64,000 nt of DNA from Syngnathus acus (GCF_901709675.1 NC_051094.1:8240501-8304500); one strand, 5' to 3'; shown: positions 1 to 13,201, counted from the first letter of the stretch. Notes: generated by a model not told the origin, from the sequence alone. Program-made: numbers and translations.

Positions 1-459
1 TTAAATAAATAAATTCTCCACTATATAGATATTCTATAGATGCAGCTAGCTGTACTATATGGAGTAAAACTGTGTTTAAAATGTAATAAATTGGATAAAA
101 AGTTTATCATGCGATGATTAACTAGGGGAAAACCCTTAATGTTGGGTAAAGTCTGCACGACAAAGTCTAAAATTGGTTGTACAAGTTTGTGATGTGAGAA
201 GTCACTAAAAATCTATACGAGAATTTCATTCTTATATGAAGGAAAACTGGGTAAAAATGGTAGGTAAAACTTTTTTCTTTGAACTGGACAAAAGGGTAAG
301 TTTTTTTTTTAATTAGGCTGTGAATTGAGGATTTTTTTCCTAGAGAAGAAGTGACCCTTATATTAAAAAGATGACGTCCAAATGTTAACTCAAATAAAAA
401 TAATTGCTTCCACATTGTCTTGAAAGGGCTTTTGACATTTGTTCTGGATGTAGTTTAAG
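1..459. other. AT-rich DNA before the first coding exon
   Basis: I see no supported gene here. The stretch is AT-rich and its ORFs lack coding character. It is probably an intron or upstream sequence of the gene that continues at 466. A possible but pyrimidine-poor splice acceptor AG lies at 458-459. Confidence 0.4.
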
Positions 460-465
460 GTTCTG

Positions 466-1617
466 ATGGAACATCTGGACCCAGACGAGGAAGACGAAGA
501 AGGAGAAGCGTCGGCAAGCGCCAACATCCGAAACAAAGCCATAAATGCCCTGCTGGGAGGCTTGGGACCCTTGTTGGGACCCAGTCCGCGCAATCAGGCA
601 GGGCCAGAGACAGATGACGACTACAGCGACAGTGACGAGCGGACTCCAGGGGTGAGACTGATGGAGAAATACTTGATCACTGTCTGGCTGATTCCTCATT
701 TGTCCAAAACCACTCCATTTCAAGAAATATATATATATTTTAAAAAAGAAAACAGCATTTCTTGAGTTATTCAACACCACATCATTCATCTTAGTATTAT
801 ACCTTATCTTGCTAAATGGTTGTAATATTTAACAAATGCAAATGTGGGCAAGTCGTTTTCCCAAACTTAATGTTAAAGGTCTAACGCTGCATTCCAGTTG
901 GAAGTTGGATTCATCCCATCCGGTAGGACTGCCAAATTTAGTCATCTAGTTATGACTATCGTGGACGGCCAATTTACTAGCTGCGGGGTTAATTATTTAT
1001 TGGTTGATCGATCGATCGATTGATTGATTGGTGTTTCATTTACCTCTCAAAACTGCCTTGTTTCCCCCTCGGCTGGTGGTGGTTATCTGCCTGCCTTGTG
1101 ACTCATACGCAGTCGTGGCTAATAGTGTCATGGCTTAACCGGTGTTAATAGCAGAGTCCACAGACATTTTTTTTCCATTTTATATTCTCTCTCCCGCAAT
1201 CATAAAGTTGCTTAATTGTGCAATCACTGTCCTCTTGACCCCTCTCCCCTATAGTCTTCCCGGAAGTCGAGACGATCGGGCGACCCGTCGGATCCGGGCC
1301 GAATGAGCGAGACGGTGGACGTGATGGACGTGATCGCTCTGTGCTGCCCCAAGTACAAGGACCGGCCGCAGATTGCCCGCGTGGTCCACAAGACTCCCAA
1401 TGGCTACGCCATCCATTGGATGGCTGGCTCCTACTCGGGGCCATGGGCTGAGGCCAAAAAGCGCGACGGCCGCAAACTGGTGCCTTGGGTGGACACTATC
1501 AAGGAGTCGGACGTCATTTACAAGAAGATTTCCTTGACCAGCAACCACAAACTTAGCAACAAAGTAGTGCAGACTTTACGATCGCTGTACGCAGCACGGG
1601 AAGGAGGAGCGAGCTAA
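466..1617 (+). CDS. Unidentified acidic protein with a small conserved-looking C-terminal domain (possibly 5' partial)
   Basis: Two exons are supported: 466(460)-651, ending in phase 0 at a GGTGAG donor, and 1255-1617, which follows a CCCCTATAG acceptor and ends in TAA. They give about 182 residues. The first exon encodes an acidic stretch (DPDEEDEEGE), a short hydrophobic segment and a second acidic, serine-rich stretch (DDDYSDSDE). The second begins with basic SSRKSRRSG, then a compact domain of about 95 residues containing ALCCPKYKDRP, HWMAGSYSGPW and KLVPWVDTI. That spacing of aromatics recalls Tudor- or PWWP-like chromatin readers, but I do not recognise the family. An in-frame stop lies at 451-453, so ATG 466 could be the true start. 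Alternatively, exon 460-651 is internal and the 5' end lies outside the window. The gene is in the same orientation as ndc80. Confidence 0.7.
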
Positions 1618-3112
1618 TGGCTCCTGTGCTTTTGTTTTTGTGTTTTTTTAAATCGAATTCCCTCTCCTATCCACTCCCCTGCCGCCTCCACCAACACGGC
1701 CAAACTTCACTGGATTCTCACCTTTTCTCTTCCTCTTCCTCATTTTTGTAAGAAAACCACAAGACACTACATACTTTTACATGAGTTATTCTTTGAAATG
1801 GACTTATTATTATTATTGTTATTATTATTATATGAGAGAGACTGCTCATGTTTGTGAGTATGTGTACACGTACAGAGAGGATATAGAATCCAGAAGGCAT
1901 ATTGAGATGAAATAATAGGCTCCAGTTCATACTCTGTTGGAACGCTTTTACAATGAGAGACCTGGAAGGGGGTGGGGGGGGGGGGGGGAATGTTTGGTCA
2001 ACATTGTCATGGGAGCTCCTTCGCTGTTGTGCAGCCAATTCTAGTCGCTCGTTTCTACTCCCAATGTATCATAGTTTAACACAAACAGAAAAGCTAAACA
2101 ATGTTTATATCTCTGAAGACAAAACTGTAAAGAAAAAAAAAATAAAACCTTAAGTGAATGTTGGAAATTAGTCTTTTTGATGTTCTTATTAAAGTGTTTT
2201 TTGGAATTTATTATACTACTAGCACCTGTTTTTTTTTTTCTCCCTTCCAGCTTTTAGATATTTGAAAGACGAAAGAAAAAAAAAACAGAGAAAATAAATA
2301 ATTTTTATTTTTGTTCACTTGTTTGTCCATGCTGTACAATGGCAGAGTCCTCTGAATATAATTTATTCTATTTCGAACTACGCATGCAGTATATATGTGG
2401 CCTATTGCAGAAGGATATTTTGTAAATATAGATTTTTGTTGTTTTAGGTCACCTTAGTAATAAAAGGAATAGGGGATTCATAACCTTTTTGGGGTGGAAC
2501 AAATACTGCAATAAATTTTCTACTTCTCTTTGTCATTTGTCTCAAAGTGTCACCATGATCTTTTCATTTTTTCAAACTACTGTACTATAGCAGATACACA
2601 GACACCAATTAAATGCTGCAGAAGGTCCTCAATGTATGATGGAGTTCAGTTCTTACACAAACATAAACATGATGCAGACCAGATTGCCTCACGCAACGGA
2701 GATGGTCACTAACTCCTGAATCATTAGTTTTGGTAGGAGTATAATTAGTATGATGTGTGGGAATTGTAGTAGTTGGGCGATGTGTTACACCTAGTAGTGT
2801 GGGTAAGTTATGTTTTGTGTGTGGGACAATTTCAGTAAAAGTGTATTTCTGTTGTGTGTTTTGAAAACAATGTTGTAAACCAATTTTAAAAACCCCAAGC
2901 AAATCAGAATTCCATTTAAACAAGAAGTTTAACGTGTATGATTATATTCAGTGTCCACTACGGATGGTTTGCTTTACAGCCATCTTTTTGACCCAAGTGA
3001 CTTGCCGTAGTACGATGATGTCACGATTTAGCCATTTTTAATTCTTTGGCGGGTTTGGCAGTTTGCTTTCTGGTGTCTGTTTATTTCGTTCCTTTGGTAA
3101 AGAAGAGACAAA
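1618..3112. other. 3' UTR of the first gene and intergenic region before ndc80
   Basis: The region starts with the 3' UTR of the upstream gene. Candidate poly(A) signals AATAAA lie at 2141-2146 and 2459-2464. It contains an ATT-rich microsatellite near 1806-1830 and an interrupted G-run at 1969-1988. The rest is AT-rich with no credible ORF, and the last 70 bases form the ndc80 promoter. Confidence 0.5.
3045..3053 (+). promoter_or_regulatory. E2F-type site in the ndc80 promoter
   Basis: TTTGGCGGG matches the E2F consensus (TTTSSCGC-like) and lies about 60 bases before the ndc80 start codon. NDC80 is a G2/M-expressed kinetochore gene, so a cell-cycle element fits. This is a motif call only. 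Confidence 0.5.
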
Positions 3113-6100
3113 ATGGAGCGGTATGTATTAGATTGTACTTTCAATACCTACTGAAACATGTTACCATCCATTTGCCAAACGTATTTGTATTTTTTTTTAC
3201 AACAAAGCCTATGTTTTCGATAATGCTAGTCGAAGAGAAGTCGTCGAAAAGTAGTGGCGTATCTTGTCCGTTGTAGCTCTCGTTGACGTACTGGAACTTT
3301 TGAATAGTGTAATGTAGTACCGCAGATACTTTTCTTACGAAGGACTTGTGAAAGTAATTTAATAGTCAGGACTAAAGTTTTACTTCAAAGTAGACTAAGG
3401 AGTCTTGGAGTCGATATAAGTACATAAGCAACAAAATACTGTCAAGTACACAACCGTTCAAATGTTTGGGGTCACCCACACAATTTTGTGTTTTCCATGG
3501 AAACTAACATAATTGCACAAGGAATTTCTAATCATCTTTTAACCTTCTAACACAAGGATGAGAGGCAAAGCGTTTTGTTTGACAACTAGACCAGTCCAGT
3601 TGCAATCTATTAAATTGTTCTGAGAATAAAATTATCTCAAGTTCTTCATTGCTGAAGTATGTTTTTGATTCACTTGAGTCCCACAGATGCAAGTACTTTA
3701 CAAATATTAAATTCATAAGAAGCCCTATGCATTTCAACATATTTTGTATTTATTGTGTATGCACTTTAACATACTCAACATTTCTTTATATTTGTGACCA
3801 GTGGAAGAAAGAGTAAAGTCAAGAGCAGGATGTCTGAGATGCCCATGCGAATGCAAGACTCCAACAGAATGAGCACTGCGTACACAACTCCCCGAAGGTT
3901 GGTTCTTTTTATTTAAAAAAAAAAACTCCTTAGTTATAGGGCTGGGCAATATAGCCTTAGAATAAAATCTTTGGAATTTCTTTCACTTCAGCTTCAAAAC
4001 GGTATTTTCCCCAGTGTTAACTTGCATCAACTTCCACAGAAATTATTAGAAAATGTGTGCCTTCAAAACATGATAATACACATGGCCCATGATAAATCAA
4101 CATTTTTAATGTTTAAATATTTATCTTGAAATAAAAAAAACCCAATGATCACAATTTACCAGCCTTGTTTTTATTGACAGTGAAAAGCCTTCAATGGGAA
4201 AGCTCAGTATGTCCAAATCACTGCTGCAGACATCTGAGAGGCAGTCCAGATTCTTTGGTCAACGGTATGTGAACAACCGAAATCCTGTTAGCGATCAGCG
4301 TCATTTTTTTTCCCAATATTATGCAGCCTTAGTATGTACTGACTTTTAGGACACCCTGCATAGAGTCCATACAGTATTGTATAACTTATTTTGTTGTTGT
4401 TGAGTGCAGCGCAAGTGGAGCCAGTATGCCACGCAGCAGCTCCGTTTATGGCTTTGGAGGACCCGAGAAACTCAAAGATACACGGCCTCTGCATGACAAA
4501 GCCTATGTTCAGCAGTGCATCAAACAGCTGCATGAGGTAGGTTTGTTTGTGGCAATGTGTCTGCTGTATGCGCCACATACACGGATCTGCCCCTGAATGG
4601 TGGGGCATATCTTCACCAGCATTTTTATCAAATTCCTAATTGTACAACCTTTCATGTCACGAAAATGTTAAGACACCTGGAAACTGCTTATATCTAGTAG
4701 GTTAAGAGTAAATCGGTCTCATGATGGTGTAAATCCGACTGACATTCCCTGTTTGCAGGCAAACAATCCAAATGGTGATAGATTTTGTTTCGGAGGCATC
4801 CAACATGTTATGACGATTACAAACGCTTGGCCACCACAAAATCTGGAAACTACTAATCAGAGGAAAATTGTTTTACATACTCAATTTAACAGTCATCCAA
4901 TCAGAGCAAAGTCTATTTGTATCTTCACTATTAATAAAAAATACAGCCTTCTCATCTCCAAGGCTTTTTTTCCATAGAGAATAGCTTGGAAAAGGCATCC
5001 TGGACACTACTAACCCAAACTGTTAACCTAAAATCAAAGATTATTTCAAATGTGGCACAGGACCTCCACTTTATTTGTTTTCTTTTGGATTTAGTTCCTG
5101 ACAGAGCATGCCTACCATGTGGCACCCAAGATCCTCCAGTCACCGTCCACCAAGGAGTTTGTCAAGATCTTTGAGTTCATCTATCGTCAGCTGGACCCTA
5201 CTTTTCAAATGCCAACCTCCAAAGTGGAGGAGGAGGTTCCAGCTCTCCTCAAGTCACTCAGGTCACAAAATACCCTAGTTGCTACTCTCTAAGGGTTTTT
5301 TAAATTTATAAATGTAATGATAGTACAGGATGTTACGTATGCTCTTAGGTATTTTGATAATTTGACACTTGTGGCATGTTCAAGTTTAGGAATTTTGGAT
5401 CTTGCTAAATATTTCTCTTTCTCTCTATTTGCGATGCAGATATCCGTTTGTTCTGTCCAAGTCCTCCTTGTATTCCGTGGGTGCTCCCCACACGTGGCCT
5501 CAGGCACTGGGTGCCCTTATGTGGTTAATTGACTGTGTCAAGGTGAGCAGCAGCCCCAGTTACATTATAAAAGAAAAAAAGGTTGGTTTAGTAATTGATA
5601 TCTGAAATATTTCTGTTCTCCGTCGCCAGGTCCATAGAAACCTGAACCAGCAGAATCTGCTCTTCAGCGACTTCTGTGAAGACAGCGACAACATTGATGA
5701 CAGCGCAGACTACAACAAGGTATTTTGATTTACATTGACTGGGCAATTCATCTGGTCAACCATTTTCTAAAGTCCTGTTTTGAGACATTCGTTTGTGATG
5801 GCTTTTTTACATGCTGCTAGCATGGTCTTAAGAATGGTCCAATTTTTCCCTTTACACAGTCACTTGGTAAATAGCCTCGATACAATACTTCACATGAAAA
5901 AATTGCATTGCAGTCCAAAGTCCCCTTCATAACACGACACATATTCTTCCAGAACAATGCCACCTTTAAGCATAGCCAGAACAATATACTACAGTAAGTT
6001 TTTTTATTTAAATATTATCATTGGGAGGCTTGTTCCAAAGCATTCAAATTTCTACTCTAATTGTTGTTGACTCTAAAATTATGCTTATTTTCATCGACTG

Positions 6101-9100
6101 TTTTGGAAAATCATAGAATTATTTGCGTAATCATTTGGAATACAGTATACGGGACTCATGGAAACGTAAATGATTGGTGCGTCGGATTAAAAAAAAAAAA
6201 AAAAAGGAGCTGGTCATACTTTGCCCACTCCCGAGTCTAATGTATGTTTTTAAGAGCTGTATGTTTACAGAGCCTTGAACTGATTTAGTAGGTGCCAGAA
6301 GATGAACTTTTATTCATTTAGATTCCAGTGGGGTGCTCATTTTATTCAAAACATTCTCCTGTCTGCAGCTTTTCCTCAACTACACAGCAACCACATACAG
6401 AAAATTCATGCAGGAAGAGGACACCTATGAGGAAGACGACGATGCCTTCATTTCTGAATTGAGTAAGATCTATTTGAAAGAGCGGGTTATATTCATTTAG
6501 AGAAATAGAACGTAATAACATTTATATTTTACTGCCAGTGTATTTTGGATGTACTCTTGTGTGATGGGATGCTGTCTTTGTTCATGTCTCTTTATGTTTG
6601 CATTCTTTCGCATATATGTACTGTATCTGCATTTGTTTATGTGTGTGTTGATGCGTGCTTTCACAGAGAAACTGTGGGGTTATGATGAAGAGCTGCTGGT
6701 TTCCATGGAGCAGAAGCACAAGATACTGATGGAAGAGATTGAACAACTGGAGAAGGAAAACCCAAAGGTCATTATCACCCGGAAATAAGACTATTTTATT
6801 GTGACTTTGCATTAAGTTTGCATTTCACATACGGCACGCGTCATCAAGTGTAGGATCAGGGGCAATAGTTATAGTAAGCTCATTTGCCATTCATTTTATG
6901 ACCAGCAATCTCTCTTCCCTAATAGGACCGCCTACAGGTCAAGAGGATGGAGCAGATGAAGCTGCAGTCAGACCTCCAGAAGCTGCGTGATTATCACGCC
7001 CAACTGGAGGCCTTCCAAGCAAATAAAGAGAAAAAGTACTCCGAGCTGGGCGATGAGCTAAACCTCGCTGGTAAACAGAAAGAAACCAGCAAAATATGTT
7101 CTTTCCTTACATCATTGCCCACAGAGCCTAACCGCCTTTTTAATTGACCGCTTTTCATTTGCTTCTTCTCTGCAGTCAGTACTCTGGAGTCTCTGAAACT
7201 CGAGAAGGCAGAGCTGCAAAAGGTCCTGCAAAACCAAATGTATACCCCGGCTGACGTAGAGCGGATCAACCAGGAGAAGCGTGAGCTTCTGAAAGTCATC
7301 ACTAGTCAAAGCAAAACTCTGGAACAAGCCCTGCAGTCCAAGCAGAATGAAGAGATCGTACTAGCCAAAAGCAAAGAGAAGGTATTCCCATTCAGTGATG
7401 ACGGACCATAACTGTAATTACCTCTGCTCATAGGCACTGGGTACGTTGTTTTACCGGTGGAGCTGTAACCTTGCTATTATTGTGACCATTCCAGGTTGAG
7501 TTGAAGCTAAACGAGTACCACAATATCGCCCGCAAACTGAAGCTGATACCAACGTCTGCGGAAAACGCCTGTGGCCATGACTTTGAACTTAGGCCTTTTG
7601 AATGCGGACCTGGGAATGTCCACCTCAACTCACAGACACAGGTAAGGTACTCAATGGATTTGATAGTTTTGCTCTTAACCGCTTTGTGTGTCACGTTGTA
7701 GGTTCTTTTGAGAAAGCTGACCAACGATGTGGAGGAGGATCGCAATCTACTGTCCAACAGCAAATTCAGCCTGGAGGAGTCTTATGAACAGGTGCTCCTT
7801 ATGCCTTTTGTCTGGATACATGCGCGCACACAAGGAAAAATGGATGTGCATTCTGTGTATGGTGCTCTTGAGATGAGTAACACGACACAACATGCCTTCT
7901 CAATACATAAAGAAAATGTGTTTGTTGTTTTTAAGACATTCACTCACTTTGACAGCTATATGTAACTTCAAAGGCAGCCAGAGAATGTGTTTAAAAAATA
8001 ATTACAAAAATATTCACAGATGCTCTGGTAGTATTGTTATGCGATTGTGTAACGCTGTTTGCCTTTAAATGTCGATTGTCTGTGTAGCTCGTAAATCATC
8101 CAGATTATGCTAATGCACAAAACATGGATCAAGGCAACTGTTTGTGTCTGTTGATGTCAATTTTAGCTTTATTTTTTATCTCAACAAATGTTATTGTTTA
8201 GTAAAATGTTAGTCTTCTGTCAATGGAACTGCAACAAACACTACTTAACAATACCTGTAGCACTGTTGAGGGTTCAAATTGAGGTGGTAACTACTTTGTT
8301 TCTGCTTTAGGTGATCTCCAACATCTTTGACAAGGAAAATGACCAGAAGCAGTTGAGAGAGCAGATCCGCAAGGTGGAACACCGCTGGGACGCCAGCCGG
8401 AAGGTTTGAATTACGTACACCTGCCACCTGGAGCAGCCGTATAAGTGCCTCTGATGTATATGACACACTGTGTGCATGTGTGATTAGGAGGAAGAGCGGG
8501 AGGAGAAAGAGTGGGCAAAGGAGGTGGAGAGGGTGGAACGCAATCGCAATCTTCTGAAGGAGAAGGTCAACAGTGGTTACGAGGAAGCCATGCAGGAGAA
8601 TAAGGCGCTGAAGCAACAGTGAGTGGCTCGGACGGTGGGCGCATGATTAGGGACGCTCGTGAGATCAAGACAAAAACGGTGTCAATTAGTCCCCCTTCAT
8701 TTTGGAACACTAACGGCGGTATATAGACGAGACCCAACTTCTGTGTTTTTTATACAAGAAGTCCAAAAGTGAATTTTCCATAACGTCCCCTTTAAATGAT
8801 CACTTGTGTCACTGAGGTACCAAATGGTGCTGCTGGAGACCAATGAGGAGAAAAAAACGGTCTGCAACAACCTCATGAGTGTGTTCACCATAGCAACAGA
8901 CCACCTGTCTGCCACAGAGGTAACGCTCTCGCATTCCTGTTCACGTTTTGTCCTTCCAGCACACTCCAGGAAGCAGACGCAAGTGTCTTAAGTGCTGTTT
9001 CATGTTGCTGCTGTGTCACAGAATTGCCTGAAGGACCTGCTCAGCCAGGGGCAGCATTGCTACTCCAAGGCGCTGGAGGATGATGAGAAGACCGTGCAGG

Positions 9101-9159
9101 GGCTTAAGAAGATGGTGGATGACTTCAAGTTGAAGGTGCAAAACTCCCTTGAAGATTAA
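3113..9159 (+). CDS. ndc80: NDC80/HEC1 kinetochore complex component
   Basis: Ndc80 is the microtubule-binding subunit of the outer-kinetochore NDC80 complex (with Nuf2, Spc24 and Spc25). Exons: 3113-3120, 3802-3897, 4181-4264, 4410-4536, 5095-5261, 5440-5542, 5630-5719, 6369-6462, 6667-6767, 6926-7070, 7176-7381, 7495-7641, 7702-7791, 8311-8403, 8488-8618, 8817-8919, 9022-9159. All phases agree and give 640 residues (human 642). The basic Ser/Thr-rich N-terminal tail is followed by the calponin-homology domain (about 85-205; [14 protein letters not shown] and LMWLIDCVK are diagnostic). A long coiled coil is then interrupted by the loop (about 408-456, [16 protein letters not shown]). The start rests on an 8-nt coding exon (ATGGAGCG) that splices in frame to 3802. 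If it is wrong, ATG 3830 gives a protein 12 residues shorter. A poly(A) signal lies at 9294-9299. Confidence 0.96.
3446..3560 (+). repeat. Fragment of a teleost interspersed repeat (ACCGTTCAAA... end) in ndc80 intron 1
   Basis: The segment beginning AACCGTTCAAATGTTTGGGG, continuing with a TTGCACAAGGAATTTCTAATCATC block, resembles a repeat common in fish genomes whose two ends carry similar inverted GTTCAAAAGTTTGGGGTCA-type termini. Only one end is visible here. The identification is from memory of the pattern, not a search. Confidence 0.5.
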
Positions 9160-9170
9160 AAAACGTACCG

Positions 9171-9268
9171 GTTTGGGGATTGTTTATAAAAGAATTGTTT
9201 TGTTGTGTTCCGTTAACCTGTTTGGGGTTTGTTTATAAAGGAATTGTTTTGTTGTGTTCTGTTAACCT
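9171..9268 (+). repeat. Two-copy 49-bp tandem repeat in the ndc80 3' UTR
   Basis: Two adjacent 49-base units, 9171-9219 and 9220-9268, each start GTTTGGGG and end GTTAACCT. They differ at only a few positions. The array lies between the ndc80 stop codon and its AATAAA, so it is transcribed. Confidence 0.9.
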
Positions 9269-9293
9269 GTTGTGAGTATTAACACGTATTTGA

Positions 9294-9299
9294 AATAAA
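9294..9299 (+). terminator. ndc80 poly(A) signal
   Basis: AATAAA lies about 135 bases after the ndc80 stop codon and is the first canonical hexamer downstream. Confidence 0.7.
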
Positions 9300-12124
9300 A
9301 AGTTATTGTAGCCCCGTCGTGTTGCTTGAACCCAAATCTAATGGCACTTGCGTAAGGTGCGGAAAGCTGAGTACTCTTGTGTCCCTTGTGCTGCCTAATA
9401 ATGTGGGCGTAGAAGAAGAATTATTTGCCTTCAAAATGTCTTGGGTTGCTTTCTAAATCCTTTTCAATGAGCCCCTCTAGATTATTGTTCTTTTTTAGAG
9501 AAAGGTGAAATGAAGGCAGCAAGACCAACAAACAACCTGGACCATGAAGTGAAGGCTAAGGTTTAATTCTGCAGCTGTGTGCTAATACTTTTGATTTTCT
9601 GGAAATGGAGATACTCTGCAAAAAAATGCCATCCATTCATTCTCAACCTGACCAAGTACCTTATTTGGTAAAAGAAGACCAAACCAGCGAGACTGGCAAA
9701 TAACACAGTACCTGCGGTGAATGGTAAGTTATATTTACAGTTATGCCAGATTGTTCCTATACCGTTGAACAGCTGGAAAAAAAAAGGAACCGCAAGATCA
9801 TCTGTTGGCAAGCCCATCAAGAGTCTAAACTGAGTCCCAACAAACAAGCAGCAACTGAAGTGAAAGCTAAGGTACATATACACGATGATATGTCTTGTCC
9901 AAGTACTTAACATAAAATGTCCGATCTCAACCCAATAAAGTATGTTTTTGGGTTTGCGTGTGTGTGGTCAGAACTACACCATTGTTAATGCAAGTGCTGC
10001 TTCATGTCACTGCTAGCATGTAATAACTTCTGCAGATGTGACAAAACCAAAAATGGTTTAGCAGTCACTTTGCGATGGCATTTGCGTTCCAGCCACTGAG
10101 AGTCTCCACGTCAACGTTATGATGCAACTGCTAATCAGAGGCAGAGATGAGATTTTTCACTGCATGCAAAACACAGTGGTGCACTCATGAAAAGCACAAG
10201 AAAGAATGTCTCTTACCAACTTCTTCAAACTGCAGTTCACATTCAGTAAGTATTTGTGGCCACAAACCGCAGTAGCAGACTAAGTTGTTGTTTTGTGAAA
10301 CAACATCCGTTCGTAGTTCAGGACTGGGGAGGACTCACAAAACTTTTCAAATTAATTTGAGTGTTCATCATCAATTAATGAAGATAATACATTCTCACAA
10401 TTGTGATCAAATGTAAAAAAATAAATAAAATCCACCCTTAAAGTAAAACCAGGTCAACTATAACAGTGTTGAAATAATTGTGATCCTGAAAATAAAAAGA
10501 AATATACTTTTAAATATTAAAATATAATCATGATTAATGTTACCACAAATGAAAATAAGAGTTCTGTCATGTTTGGGTAATCGGTAATTACCATTCATAC
10601 AAAGAGTTAAACACTGAGCAAAAAAAAAAAAAGTCTCATGGGATTTAAGGCTTGACTGATACATTGGGTGGTGGCTGAGAAAATTTTACATAAACAAATC
10701 TATTTAAAATATCAAATAGAATGCTTGGATTAGTTGGGACTGCACTTTGCATTTCATGTCTTTGGTGACAAGTGTTGCCTTGATGACATCACAGCAGCTT
10801 CCTGTCTCGTGCTGCTTTGCTTATCGGGACAGCATGCAGATTATTATATATTTATTTATTTACTTATTCTGGTTTGTGTTCTCAGTGTAGGAGATCCATC
10901 CAGATGTTAAAAAAAACGAACTATTGTGTGTGTGTCTGTCAATATGTTCCAGATTAGATGTAGCCTCAGCATGGGGCAGCTTTCTTTTTTATATGATCCA
11001 ACTTTGCTATCTCCCCGGAGTAAAATGTTACAATGCACAGCTGTACAGTGCACACATAGAACACAATAAAACTATAGTGCAACACAATCGATGCACGAGC
11101 AGTCAGAAAATAACACAATACAACAAATAGTTTGGCTGCTGAAGCAGTTCATTGGGGTCTCATATTGACAGGCCCATCCTTACAATGCACACAACAATTT
11201 CCGAGAAAAGATGTCAGCTGCACAGTTTAGAGCCTCAGTGTAACCCTGGAACACATGACTTCTAGATTTGTATTTATAAATTAACTTTGTCAAGTTGGAA
11301 AAGGTTGAGGTGTGGCATGAAGGTCAATGATGTGCTAATCTGTGTGAGAAAGTATTCACTTCTCAGCATATGGCATCACTTATGTGAATGAATGCAAGGC
11401 CAAAGCAAGCATGTGCTGCTATTGTGGAGCGCCTGCCGGCCGCATCCCAACGCACATGAAGCATCCACGACTATTCTTGGATTATTATAATTTTTTATTT
11501 TTATTTTCCTGGGGTAAAGACTTTCACTGATACTTTGGAGGGGAGGGGAGAAAATTATCACACTGTGTTTTGTTTTTTTATCCTTACAATGCACTCCAAG
11601 AACAATTACTTACAACCATGACTAAAACATCATCTACTGAGAATTTTACATCTATTACGCATACTAATATGACAACACAAACAATATCTTACCAATAAGA
11701 CGTAGACTAATATTAAAACCGTAATAGATACTCTAATATAACCAGAACTACTGCTACTACCACTACAAAAACAAAAGACTACTGTTTTTGAACTACTTCG
11801 CCTTTAACTTACTGTATATTGTACAACAATTACTACTACGAGCACAGAAGCTAACGCCATCTCCTACTACCATACACCAATAAATAGGAAACAAGTTCTA
11901 CTGGTGTGTGTCTGCGTGTATGTGCGTGCGCTCGACACCAACCGTCCTGGCATATATCATGTTTCTGTCCGTGCCGTCTCTGCCTGGCTGGGGGTCACGA
12001 AGGTCATGCGAGGGGTCATCCGAAGGTGGTTGTCAGCGAAGAAAGGTCGCGGCAAGATTATGAGTGTGTTATGTTTGAACTGTTTGCTCCCTGTTTTTGC
12101 TCCGTGAGTCATTCTATGTTTTAG

Positions 12125-12202
12125 TCGTGGGCTTCGTTTGAGCCTGTCTTCACCCACCTGAAGCTGAAACAGATGTCTGACAACGAACTGGCAGCCCATT
12201 AA
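12125..12202 (+). other. Possible orphan terminal exon or gene relic
   Basis: After the acceptor-like TATGTTTTAG at 12115-12124, one frame reads for 25 codons (SWASFEPVFTHLKLK then QMSDNELAAH) to a TAA. The composition looks protein-like, unlike the surrounding AT-rich DNA. I could not connect an upstream exon or recognise the peptide. It may be a fossil of a lost gene or chance. Confidence 0.25.
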
Positions 12203-13107
12203 TACCCGAGGAGGAGATATTGTTACAATCTTACACAATTTTCTCTCTTATTTGGTTGACAATTTCGATGGTTATCCATTTTTTCATTGGGGTGTGTGTG
12301 TAGAGTTCCTAACTTTGCACACTCATTGGCCACAACATTAGGAACACTACAATCTAATGAAATTCTAGATTAGAATGCTCTGTTATGTTTTTAATGTTTT
12401 GAAACTGTCTAAGTTGTAAATACTAAATGCATCTATCTATTGATCCCTTTTATATAAATCTTTTTGTGATTAGGGTCACATGTGCTGCAGGTCCCTCAAA
12501 CTGACTTCGAGGTACACCTTGGACTGGTCGCCAGCCATTCGCAGTGTAAGTAAATAAGCAAGCCAAATACATTAACAGCAAATTATCTTTTTAACATTCG
12601 TGACTCATTCTCAACAAGTATAAAATGAAGTTCTACTCTACATGGTTATTTAATTCAAAGTTGTCTGTTTTCTCAGAATTTCAGCCTCTCAACAGTAAAT
12701 CTTCTCAGATTTCCACTGCCCTCCGTGAAAGCAGTTCTTCGTACTTTTTCAAAATAACATATTTGCAAACATCTGCTTTTACTTTGGAAAACAATGATCA
12801 ACATTTTCTGACTTGCTACAGACCAGCTTGTGCATTTTCTGCACAGTTAATTTGAAATAATGTCATGTTTTAGAACAAAGATGGAAATTCAAAAAAAAAA
12901 AAAAAAATCCTATTAATCAGTTAAATCAATCAACAAAAACATGTGTGTTTGGGTGGGTCTCTGTGTATCTTTTCATTTACTCAATATGATTCCAGATAGT
13001 TTATGATGGGTAGGTTCTCTTCCCATTGCATTAAAACAGTCTTTGTTGGCCGCCCACTTTAGACCATCCTTCTCTTTTTCATTTCTCACCGTGCGTTTTC
13101 CCCACAG

Positions 13108-13201
13108 ATGAAAATGAGAAAACATTTGGGCGACGTCGTCCGAGGACTCGTTGCCTCCAGCGTTTGCAGACCATCACTAGATTTATGAGCCCGTGGATCA
13201 G
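13108..13201 (+). other. Possible orphan internal exon
   Basis: A 94-base segment is bounded by a good acceptor (TTTTCCCCACAG, ending 13107) and a GTATGT donor at 13202. One frame is open and reads ENEKTFGRRRPRTR, then CLQRLQTITRFMSPWIS. No neighbouring exon in a matching phase was found, and I do not recognise the peptide. It could belong to an unannotated gene or to a decayed one. Confidence 0.3.

Noticed and set aside
11906-12124. Arg/His-rich open frames before the 12125 segment
   Set aside because: Two frames are open but no donor or acceptor pair in a consistent phase was found, and GT-rich low-complexity DNA contributes to the openness.
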